A stretch of 6,055 bases of DNA, from positions 1-6,055 of the forward strand of contig JAUHYJ010000238.1 in NCBI GenBank assembly GCA_030425785.1. The letters are read 5' to 3'. This DNA is from Acidimicrobiia bacterium (GTDB lineage: Bacteria; Actinomycetota; Acidimicrobiia; Acidimicrobiales; Ilumatobacteraceae). The notes below the pieces were generated by a model. It saw only the letters and a program-made list of their open reading frames with translations. It had not been told where the DNA came from and made no database searches. Positions 1 through 6,055 of this stretch are shown in pieces. Position numbers and translations under genes: made by a program. Numbering within the stretch: the first letter of the stretch is position 1; the number at the start of each line of letters is the position of its first letter.

Positions 1-1
1 G

Positions 2-658
2 ATCGCGGTTGTGCTGATCCTGTTCGTGGTCACGCGCGACGGCATCCTCGACGCCACGGTCTCGGCCCTCGACGAAAGCTACGAGGCGGCGCAGGCACTG
101 TTCGAGGTCGGGCAAGCGCAGCCGGGTCAGCGGGTGCTGGTGCTCGGGGCCTCGGGCGGCGTCGGGAGCTTCGTCACCCAGCTCGCCCATCGCCACGGAC
201 TCCACGTCACCGGTGTGGCGAGCGCGGCGAAGGCCGAGCTGGTTCGCTCGCTCGGTGCCGACGTCGTGCTCGACTATGCCGTCGACTCGTTCGTCGACGA
301 AGCGCCGTTCGACCTGATCATCGACACCGGCGGACGCAACCGTCTGTCGACGCTGCGCCGGGCACTGACCGAGCACGGCACGCTCGTGATCGTCGGTGGC
401 GAGGACGGTGGGAGGTTCACCGGCGGCGCCGGCCGCCAGCTGCGCGCCATGGTGCTGTCGCGATTCGTGTCGCAGCGCCTCACGACCTTCGTGGCCGGCG
501 AGAACGCCGCGTCACGCGCTGCGCTCCACGACCTCGTCGTCGACGGTGCGGTCACGCCTGCGATCGACCGTACCTATCCGCTCGAGCAGGCCGCCGACGC
601 GATCGCCGACCTCGTCGCCGGCCGGATCGCCGGCAAGGCCGTGATCGCCGTCCGATGA
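2..658 (+). CDS. NAD(P)H:quinone oxidoreductase-like MDR protein, 5'-truncated
   Basis: Nucleotide-binding part of a zinc-independent medium-chain dehydrogenase/reductase (quinone oxidoreductase / zeta-crystallin / RTN4IP1-like), a cytosolic enzyme expected to reduce quinones or enones with NADPH. Seen: a 'PGQRVLVLGASGGVG' block (about residues 38-52 counted from the GTG at 11) that starts the Rossmann fold with the AxxGGVG-type loop, then 'VRSLGADVVLDY', 'FDLIIDTGG', 'GTLVIVGG' and the C-terminal 'DRTYPLEQAADAI...GKAVIAV' typical of the family. Full members are about 310-340 residues; only about 218 are here, so the GroES-like N-terminal domain is absent. The frame stays open to the left edge, so the gene most likely begins outside the window; GTG at 11 is probably not the true start. 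The first 20-25 residues are hydrophobic and match the family poorly. The last codons overlap an ATG at 655, but the next gene more likely starts at 718. Substrate is unknown. Confidence 0.85.
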   Translation: MAVVLILFVVTRDGILDATVSALDESYEAAQALFEVGQAQPGQRVLVLGASGGVGSFVTQLAHRHGLHVTGVASAAKAELVRSLGADVVLDYAVDSFVDEAPFDLIIDTGGRNRLSTLRRALTEHGTLVIVGGEDGGRFTGGAGRQLRAMVLSRFVSQRLTTFVAGENAASRAALHDLVVDGAVTPAIDRTYPLEQAADAIADLVAGRIAGKAVIAVR

Positions 659-706
659 TCTGCGCCGCTCACACGCCCGACCCCCTCCGACCCGAACCCC
701 GACCGC

Positions 707-711
707 AAGGA
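707..711 (+). promoter_or_regulatory. Shine-Dalgarno site that fixes the start of the DUF4386 gene
   Basis: AAGGA lies six bases before the ATG at 718. No comparable purine-rich site precedes the in-frame ATG at 655, which overlaps the stop codon of the upstream gene. This favours 718 as the translation start. Confidence 0.6.
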
Positions 712-717
712 CTCGCC

Positions 718-1530
718 ATGCACGCCGCCTCCGCCGCCACCATCGCCGCCGTCGCCTCCGTCACCGAGGACGGACCACCACGCGCCCGCACCGCCAAGGG
801 CCCGTCGAGCGCCTCGTCGCCCCGCCGTGCGGCGTGGCTCGCCGGCGTGTTGTACCTCAACCTGTTCTGGCTGGCGATCTTCGCCAACTTCGGCGTACGC
901 GAACGCTTCGTCGACCTCGCCGACCCGGCCGGCACCGTGGCCGATGTCGCGAAGTTCGAGGGCCTCGTCCGCCTGGCGATGTTCGCGTTCCTCGTCATCT
1001 TCGTGCTCGACGTGTTCATCGCCTGGCTGCTCCACCAGGTCGGGCGCGAATCCGGCGAGCAGCGATCGCTCCTCGCCGCGTGGCTGCGCGTCGGCTACAC
1101 CGTGATGCTCGGCGTGGCACTCGTGTTCATGTTCGTGGGCCTGCGCTTCGTCGAGCAGGACGGCTTCACCGACGTCATCGCCGATGACGAGCGGGCCGGG
1201 CTCCTGCTGCTGATGTTCGACGCGTTCGACGCCGCCTGGATGATCGGCCTCACCCTGTTCGGTCTGCACCTGGTCGTGCTCGCCCGCATCCTGTGGTCGT
1301 CGCTGATCGCGCCTCGCTGGGTCGCCGCCCTCGTCGGCATCGCCGGCCTCGCGTACCTCGTCGACACCACCGGCTACACCCTGCTGGTCGACTACGAGGC
1401 GCATGCAGGCCTGTTCTCGGCGATCGTGATCGTCCCGGCCGTCGTCGGCGAGCTGGCGTTCACGGGATGGCTGCTGCGGCACGGGTGGCCGGAGCGTCAA
1501 TGGGGTGTCGGCCGCCGCGCCGTTGGATGA
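718..1530 (+). CDS. DUF4386 family six-helix membrane protein
   Basis: Integral membrane protein of 270 residues that I assign to the DUF4386 family; its biochemical role is not established. Seen: a 35-residue Ala/Pro/Ser/Arg-rich cytoplasmic-looking leader, then six hydrophobic segments at about residues 38-58, 84-106, 119-142, 170-192, 201-220 and 231-253. Family-like signatures are 'AGVLYLNLFWLAIFANFGVR' in the first helix, 'FEGLVRLAMFAF' before the second, 'GLTLFGLHLVVLARILW' in the fourth, 'GIAGLAYLVDT' in the fifth, and 'PAVVGELAFTGWLL' in the last. An in-frame ATG at 655 would add 21 residues (Pro-rich, ATGA overlap with the dehydrogenase gene), but the AAGGA at 707-711 supports 718. 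The short distance to the oxidoreductase suggests co-transcription, so it may work with that enzyme or respond to the same stimulus; this is inference. The family call rests on remembered motifs, not on a search. Confidence 0.8.
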   Translation: MHAASAATIAAVASVTEDGPPRARTAKGPSSASSPRRAAWLAGVLYLNLFWLAIFANFGVRERFVDLADPAGTVADVAKFEGLVRLAMFAFLVIFVLDVFIAWLLHQVGRESGEQRSLLAAWLRVGYTVMLGVALVFMFVGLRFVEQDGFTDVIADDERAGLLLLMFDAFDAAWMIGLTLFGLHLVVLARILWSSLIAPRWVAALVGIAGLAYLVDTTGYTLLVDYEAHAGLFSAIVIVPAVVGELAFTGWLLRHGWPERQWGVGRRAVG

Positions 1531-1546
1531 CGATCCGGTGCCAGAT

Positions 1547-1559
1547 CGGTTCGGAACCG
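1547..1559. promoter_or_regulatory. Perfect inverted repeat in the gap before the lipoprotein gene
   Basis: CGGTTC-G-GAACCG is a 13-base perfect inverted repeat with one central base, centred 35 bases before the ATG at 1588. A second overlapping pairing is possible between CCGGT (1535-1539) and ACCGG (1556-1560). The one-base spacer makes it a poor RNA hairpin but a plausible operator for a dimeric repressor. No T-run follows, so it is not an ordinary intrinsic terminator. I see no convincing -35/-10 pair in this 57-base gap. Confidence 0.3.
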
Positions 1560-1587
1560 GAAGTGAGGTTCGTGCGTCTGAGACAGT

Positions 1588-2451
1588 ATGCGGATGCTCC
1601 GCCTCGCCCTCGCGCTCGTCATCGTGGCCGTCGCTGTCGGAGCCTGCGGCGGCGAATCGTTCGAGGGGACCTGGCGCCTGGTCTCGTTCGAGGTCGACGG
1701 CGAGCCGTTCCCGACCGAGGGGCCGCTGTTCCTCGAAGTCGGCGGCGACGGGTTCCGGGCCGAGACGCCCTGCAACTCGGTCGGTGGTGAGTTCGGCGGG
1801 CCGTTGTCGGCGACCCGGATGGCGTGCGTCGGTGAGCTCGCGATGGAGGGCGAGGCGCTCATGACCCAGGCCCTCGGGTCCGAGCCGGTCGAGATCGACG
1901 GCCGGCTCGTGTTCGTCGGAGGCGACGTGCGCCTGATCTACGAGCCGTTCACCGACCCGTCGGCAACCGACATGATCGCCGTGCTCGGCGACGAGCGCCG
2001 CACGGTGGACACCTCGGCGCTGCCTCCGGCGTCCGCGACCGGCACCGTGCCGCCGGACTACGACGTGCTGATCCCCGTGCCGTCGCCGGTGCCGACCATC
2101 GACCTGTTCCTCGGCTCGCTCGACGGCATGCCGTGCGTCGTCTACGGCACCGAGTCGTCGGTGGGGTCGGCCTGCAGCAGCCCCCGCGAGCTGGCGTTCC
2201 GGACCCGGGCCGTGAACGTGCCGGCGAACGACCCGAGCTATCTCCGCGTCGCGATCGTCCCGGACGACTTCGCCGATGCCGCCGCCCTGTCGGGCCTCGG
2301 GACGTACGAGACGAACCTGCTCGTCGTCGCCGACGACGTCCCGGCCGGCAACCAGGTGATCGCCAACACCGCCGGCAACGAACTCACCGTCCTGATCGGC
2401 GAGCCGTCCGCCGAGCCGCCCTCGACGAGCGTGCCGACGACCGAGCCCTGA
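1588..2451 (+). CDS. Secreted lipoprotein with META/HslJ-like domain and unassigned C-terminal domain
   Basis: Predicted lipoprotein of 287 residues, exported and anchored on the outer face of the cytoplasmic membrane. Seen: signal peptide 'MRMLRLALALVIVAVAVGAC' with a lipobox ending at Cys20. Residues about 27-121 resemble the META/HslJ (DUF306) domain: 'GTWRLVSFEVDGEPF', a Gly-rich strand, 'TPCNSVGGEF', 'ATRMACVGEL' and 'LVFVGGDVRLIYEP'. Cys62 and Cys80 sit where this family often has a paired Cys-Asn and Cys. Residues about 160-270 form a second region I cannot assign; it holds Cys183 and Cys196, which could form a disulfide. The end (271-287) is a Pro/Ser/Thr/Glu tail. HslJ is linked to novobiocin resistance in E. 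coli, but META domains occur in many uncharacterised lipoproteins, so no specific function follows. ATG at 1588 gives a proper signal peptide; ATG at 1594 is an alternative. Only a weak ribosome site (GAGA, 1580-1583) is seen. Confidence 0.8.
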   Translation: MRMLRLALALVIVAVAVGACGGESFEGTWRLVSFEVDGEPFPTEGPLFLEVGGDGFRAETPCNSVGGEFGGPLSATRMACVGELAMEGEALMTQALGSEPVEIDGRLVFVGGDVRLIYEPFTDPSATDMIAVLGDERRTVDTSALPPASATGTVPPDYDVLIPVPSPVPTIDLFLGSLDGMPCVVYGTESSVGSACSSPRELAFRTRAVNVPANDPSYLRVAIVPDDFADAAALSGLGTYETNLLVVADDVPAGNQVIANTAGNELTVLIGEPSAEPPSTSVPTTEP

Positions 2452-2454
2452 GCG

Positions 2455-4542
2455 TCAGCCGTTCGCGTGCTGATGGAGCTTGCCGCCTTCGTCGGCGAGC
2501 CGCGCGAGCAGCGGTGAGATCTGCCAGTGGCTGCCGCCGAGCGTGTCGGCGTAGTGGCGGATGCGGTCGGCCACCTCGGCCAGACCGACCGAGTCGGCCC
2601 AGTACATCGGGCCGCCCCGGTACACCGGCCAGCCGTAGCCGTTGACCCACACGACGTCGACGTCGCTGCCGCGGATGGCGTAGCCCTCGTCGAGGATCTT
2701 CGCGCCCTCGTTCACCATCGGGTAGAGGCAACGCTCGAGGACTTCCTGGTCGGTGACTTCGCGCTGCTCGATGCCCTTGGCGACGGCGAAGTCGCGGATC
2801 ATGTCGACGACCTCGGGGTCGGGCGTGGGGGCCCGGGTCTCGGGGTCGTAGGTGTAGTACCCCCGCCCGTTCTTCTGACCGCGTCGGCCGGACTCGCACA
2901 TGATCTCGCGCACCGTCGACCCCGACGACGTCTCGGCCTTCCAGCCGATGTCGAGACCGGCGAGATCGCTCATCGCGAACGGCCCCATCGGCAGGCCGAA
3001 GTCGTACAGCACCCGGTCGACCTGCTCGGGCGTGGCGCCCTCGAGGATCAGCCGGTCGGCCTCGACGCGACGCCGGGCGAGCATCCGGTTGCCGATGAAG
3101 CCGTCGCAGTTGCCGGCCAGCACCGCCACCTTGCCGATCTGCTTGCCGATCGTCATCGCCGTGGCGATCGTCGTCGGCGACGACTCGGCGCCGCGCACGT
3201 TCTCGAGCAGCTTCATCACGTTGGCGGGTGAGAAGAAGTGCATCCCGATCACCTGGCTCGGCCGCGACGTCGCCGAGGCGATCTGGTCGATGTTCAGGTA
3301 CGACGTGTTCGACGCCAGGATCGCGTCGGGTTTGCAGACCTCATCGAGCTTCGCGAAGACCTGCTGCTTGAGGTCCATGTCCTCGAACACGGCCTCGATC
3401 ACCAGGTCACAGTCGCCGAAGTCGGCCTGGTCGGTCGAGCCGGTGATGAGCGACATCCGCTGCTCGACCTGCTCGGGCGTCGTCGAGCGCGAGCGCTCGT
3501 AGTTCTTGCGCACCACACCGAGCCCGCGATCGAGCGACTCCTGATCGCGTTCGACGATCGTGACCGGGATGCCGACGTTCGCGAAGTTCATCGCGATGCC
3601 CCCGCCCATCGTGCCCGCGCCGAGCACCCCGACCCGACGCACGTCGGCGACCGGGGTGTCCTTCGGAACGTCGGGCACCTTGTTCGCGGCACGCTCGGCG
3701 AAGAAGTAGTACCGCTGGGCCGCCGACTGTGGGCCGGTCATGAGCTCCATGAACAGCCGGCGCTCTTCCTTGAGACCCTCGTCGAACGGGAGGTTCACGG
3801 CGGCCTCGATGCACCGGATGTTGTACTCGGGAGCCAGGAAGCCGCGCGCCTTGCGGGCGATCTTGGCGCGGATCGCGTCGAACGGTGCGCTGTCGCCGCG
3901 CACCGACTCGACCAGCTCGTTGCGCTCGCGGACCTTGGCGAGCGGCATGTTGTTGGCGACGGCGCGGGCCGCGAAGGCCAGCGCGGCGGCACGGAGCGCG
4001 TCGTGGTCGCCGTCGATCACCTCGTCGACGAGGCCGCCCTCGGCCGCCTCGGCGCTGCCGATGTGCCGTCCGGACGTGACCATGTCGAGCGCCTTGGGCA
4101 CGCCGACCAGGCGGGGGAGCCGCTGGGTACCGCCGGCGCCGGGGAGCAGCCCGAGGTTGACCTCGGGCAGGCCGAACTTCGCCGAGGCCAGGGCGACCCG
4201 GTAGTGGGCGCACAGTGCGACCTCGAGGCCCCCGCCGAGGGCGGTGCCGTGGATCGCGGCCACGACCGGCATCGGCGCGTCCTCCATGGCGGACTGGGCG
4301 TCCTGCAGCGACGGGCCCTTGGCCTCGCCGCCGAACTCGCTGATGTCGGCACCGGCGATGAAGGTGCGCCCGGCACAGATCAACACGACCGCCGCCGAGT
4401 CGTCGGCGACGGCCTGTGCCATACCGTCGACGAGCCCCTGGCGGACGTGCCAGCTGAGGGCGTTGACGGGCGGGTTGTCGACGGTGATGATCGCGACGTC
4501 GCCGTCGCGTTCGTACGAGACCGACTCGGTGAGTTCTGCCAT
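2455..4542 (-). CDS. Bifunctional enoyl-CoA hydratase / 3-hydroxyacyl-CoA dehydrogenase (FadB-like)
   Basis: Cytosolic fatty-acid beta-oxidation enzyme: hydrates trans-2-enoyl-CoA to L-3-hydroxyacyl-CoA and oxidises it with NAD to 3-ketoacyl-CoA. From ATG at 4542 it has 695 residues, close to FadB/FadJ and peroxisomal bifunctional enzymes (about 700-730). Domain order: crotonase (about 10-190), linker, NAD-binding Rossmann domain (about 302-475), and two C-terminal dehydrogenase domains (about 478-571 and 597-685). Crotonase catalytic glutamates are present: Glu107 in 'GGGLE' and Glu127 in 'GLPEVNLG'. The NAD loop is 'GAGTMG' (308-313), with Glu331 ending the second strand, which favours NAD. 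Dehydrogenase residues are all there: Ser414 ('NTS'), His435 and Glu447 ('HFFSPANVMKLLE'), Asn485 ('GNR'). So both activities should be intact. A GTG at 4587 overlaps the stop of the upstream transporter and would add 15 residues unlike the family; I prefer 4542 although its ribosome site is weak. No thiolase (FadA) partner is in the window. Confidence 0.93.
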   Translation of the reverse strand: MAELTESVSYERDGDVAIITVDNPPVNALSWHVRQGLVDGMAQAVADDSAAVVLICAGRTFIAGADISEFGGEAKGPSLQDAQSAMEDAPMPVVAAIHGTALGGGLEVALCAHYRVALASAKFGLPEVNLGLLPGAGGTQRLPRLVGVPKALDMVTSGRHIGSAEAAEGGLVDEVIDGDHDALRAAALAFAARAVANNMPLAKVRERNELVESVRGDSAPFDAIRAKIARKARGFLAPEYNIRCIEAAVNLPFDEGLKEERRLFMELMTGPQSAAQRYYFFAERAANKVPDVPKDTPVADVRRVGVLGAGTMGGGIAMNFANVGIPVTIVERDQESLDRGLGVVRKNYERSRSTTPEQVEQRMSLITGSTDQADFGDCDLVIEAVFEDMDLKQQVFAKLDEVCKPDAILASNTSYLNIDQIASATSRPSQVIGMHFFSPANVMKLLENVRGAESSPTTIATAMTIGKQIGKVAVLAGNCDGFIGNRMLARRRVEADRLILEGATPEQVDRVLYDFGLPMGPFAMSDLAGLDIGWKAETSSGSTVREIMCESGRRGQKNGRGYYTYDPETRAPTPDPEVVDMIRDFAVAKGIEQREVTDQEVLERCLYPMVNEGAKILDEGYAIRGSDVDVVWVNGYGWPVYRGGPMYWADSVGLAEVADRIRHYADTLGGSHWQISPLLARLADEGGKLHQHANG

Positions 4543-4583
4543 CCCGTCAGTCAAGCAGTCGCCGCTCGCCCACCCCGAACCCG

Positions 4584-6055
4584 TCACACGAGCGGTTTGT
4601 TCATCCGGCGGCGGGCGGCGTTGCGCACCGGTGTGCGGATCTTCTCGATCGCGAGGTAGTAGACGGGGAAGGCGACGAGCACCAACAGCGTCGAGCTGAT
4701 GAGGCCGCCGATCAGCGTGAGGCTCAACGACTCCCAGAACGGGTCGGACAGGGCGAGCGGGAGCAGCCCGACCACCGTCGTGACCGTCGTGGCGATCAGG
4801 GGCCGGAAGCGGCGGTCGACCGCTTCGCGGATCGCCAACCCCGGTCGGAGCCCGCGGCGGCGAGCCTGGTTCGCGGCGTCGACCAGCAGGATCGTGTTGT
4901 TGACCACGACGCCGATGAGGGCGATGAAGCCCACCATCACGAAGAAGCTCAGCGGGTTGTCACTGAGGTTGAGCGCCGTGAACACGCCGAGGAAGCTGAA
5001 CGGGATCGCCAGGAAGATCAGCAGCGGCTGCACGATCGAGCGGAACTGGACGACGAGCAGCACGAGCATCAGCAGCATGGCGACGATCAGGGCCTGCCCG
5101 AGCGAGGCGAAGTCGTCCTGGTTGTCGGACTCCTGGCCGAAGTCGAACCGGATCGCGTCGGGTGCCAGGCCCGCCGCGGCCAGCTCGGTCTCGCCGTACA
5201 GCTCGTCGACGAGGTCCTCGGTCGCGTTGAGGTTGTTGGTGAGGTCGTCGTTCGAGAACTTCGCCCGTACCTCGATCTGCTGTTCGCCGTTGGCGCGGTA
5301 GATCTGGCCGTCGGTGCTGACGATGGCGTCGACGATCGTCGTCGCCTCGCCGCTCGGCTTGTCGAGCTCCTGGCCGATCAGGCGGTCGCGCAGCTCGAAG
5401 GCGAGCGCTTCGCCGTCGGCGGCCGTCGCGTCGGTGACGGCGATCTGTGCGGCGAAGGGGAACTCCTCGACCGGCGGGCCGTTCTCGAGCTGGATCACGT
5501 TGACCCGGGCACCCGGGAGATCGGCCAGCTCCTGCTCGATGCGCTCGACGTAGACCGGCGCCTTGGTGTCGCGCTCGTCGAACGGGACGAGGTCGACGAG
5601 GGCGAACAGCTGGCGCTCGTTGGCGTTGATGTACTGCGATCGCACGAGGTCGTCGCCGACGACGTCGAGGATGGTGGCGTCGACCTCGTCGCCCAGCGCC
5701 TGCGCCTCCTCGATCGTCGTGCCGGGATCGAAGTCGGCGGTGACGAACATGGCGTTCGCGTCGTCGGTCGGCGGGAAGATGTTGAAGCCGAGGGTGGCGG
5801 CGACCTGGAACGAGCCGAAGATCATCCCGATCGATCCGAGGAAGACGCCGGTGCCGACGGCGACGCCCTTCCAGCCGTGGCTCGACGGGTACTCGGCGAG
5901 CGTGCCGAGGGCATGGGCGACGCGGCGTTCGCCACGGACCACGGGGTTGTTCGCGCGTGCGCCGCGCAGCACGAACGGCTTCGCCATCGCCGGGATGAAC
6001 ACGACCGAGAACAGGAACGACAGCAGCAGCGTGACGATGACGGTGATCGGGATCG
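4584..6055 (-). CDS. RND-superfamily efflux permease, C-terminal half (5' end outside window)
   Basis: C-terminal half of a proton-driven RND exporter of the AcrB/HAE type in the cytoplasmic membrane. The frame is open to the right edge, so the gene starts beyond it; an in-frame GTG at 6002 lies inside a helix and is not a start. Seen, numbering from 6002: the end of TM6 ('SFLFSVVFIPAM', across 6002), TM7 (about 44-66), 'FNIFPPTDDANAMFV' leading into an extracytoplasmic loop (about 74-300), then TM8 (301-320), TM9 (325-344), TM10 ('GFIALIGVVVNNTILLVDAAN', written here as positions 358-378), TM11 ('RFRPLIATTVTTVVGLLPLA') and TM12 (427-451), with a short basic tail. The order and motifs are classical for HAE pumps. 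The TM4 acidic proton-relay residues are not in the window. The loop is about 227 residues versus about 310 in AcrB, so a part is missing (see findings). The substrate cannot be inferred. The beta-oxidation gene follows 41 bases downstream with no visible terminator, suggesting one transcript. Confidence 0.9.
   Translation of the reverse strand, partial: IPITVIVTLLLSFLFSVVFIPAMAKPFVLRGARANNPVVRGERRVAHALGTLAEYPSSHGWKGVAVGTGVFLGSIGMIFGSFQVAATLGFNIFPPTDDANAMFVTADFDPGTTIEEAQALGDEVDATILDVVGDDLVRSQYINANERQLFALVDLVPFDERDTKAPVYVERIEQELADLPGARVNVIQLENGPPVEEFPFAAQIAVTDATAADGEALAFELRDRLIGQELDKPSGEATTIVDAIVSTDGQIYRANGEQQIEVRAKFSNDDLTNNLNATEDLVDELYGETELAAAGLAPDAIRFDFGQESDNQDDFASLGQALIVAMLLMLVLLVVQFRSIVQPLLIFLAIPFSFLGVFTALNLSDNPLSFFVMVGFIALIGVVVNNTILLVDAANQARRRGLRPGLAIREAVDRRFRPLIATTVTTVVGLLPLALSDPFWESLSLTLIGGLISSTLLVLVAFPVYYLAIEKIRTPVRNAARRRMNKPLV

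Noticed and set aside
718..775. GCC-rich near-repeat at the start of the DUF4386 gene
   Set aside because: It is Ala/Val codon runs in a GC-rich leader, without a fixed repeat unit.
574..1500. Long minus-strand open frame opposite the DUF4386 gene
   Set aside because: It encodes an Asp/Glu/His/Gln/Arg-rich, low-complexity protein with no domain, typical of the antisense frame of a GC-rich gene; the plus strand gives a coherent six-helix protein.
2440..2465. Possible bidirectional terminator at the convergent junction
   Set aside because: Only a 4-base CTGA/TCAG pairing exists and there is no T-run, so it is too weak to call.
2527..3231. 234-residue plus-strand open frame
   Set aside because: Same reason: antisense to the C-terminal dehydrogenase domains, with shadow composition and no recognisable motif.
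3238..4659. 473-residue plus-strand open frame opposite the beta-oxidation gene
   Set aside because: Composition is Arg/Val/Asp/His-rich without motifs, while the opposite strand carries all catalytic residues of a well-known enzyme; it is a shadow frame.
4699..5301. Ser/Arg-rich plus-strand open frame opposite the RND gene
   Set aside because: Antisense of a clear transporter; Ser/Arg/Thr-rich with no domain or ribosome site.

Overview
This is a GC-rich window with dense, short-spaced coding and no RNA genes, mobile elements or CRISPR. Strong G/C preference at third codon positions, frequent GTG starts, and the style of the proteins point to an actinobacterium. An Acidimicrobiia/Ilumatobacter-like lineage is my guess; it is inferred from overall character only, since no marker gene is present.

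Left half, plus strand. The window opens inside a medium-chain dehydrogenase/reductase of the zinc-independent quinone oxidoreductase type (2-658, N-terminal part missing). It is followed closely by a six-helix membrane protein of the DUF4386 family (718-1530). After a 57-base gap that holds a perfect inverted repeat comes a secreted lipoprotein (1588-2451), made of a META/HslJ-like domain, an unassigned C-terminal domain and a Pro/Thr/Ser tail.

Right half, minus strand. A truncated RND efflux permease (enters at the right edge, ends at 4584) is followed by a bifunctional enoyl-CoA hydratase / 3-hydroxyacyl-CoA dehydrogenase (4542-2455), probably in one transcript. The fatty-acid enzyme converges on the lipoprotein gene, with only three bases between the two stop codons.

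Functionally the window is mostly ordinary metabolism and envelope functions: a redox enzyme with a membrane partner, a surface lipoprotein, one full fatty-acid beta-oxidation enzyme with all expected catalytic residues, and an exporter. I see no new multi-gene system. The most interesting signals are the unusually short second extracytoplasmic loop of the RND pump, where the TolC-docking part seems to be missing, and the unassigned second half of the lipoprotein.
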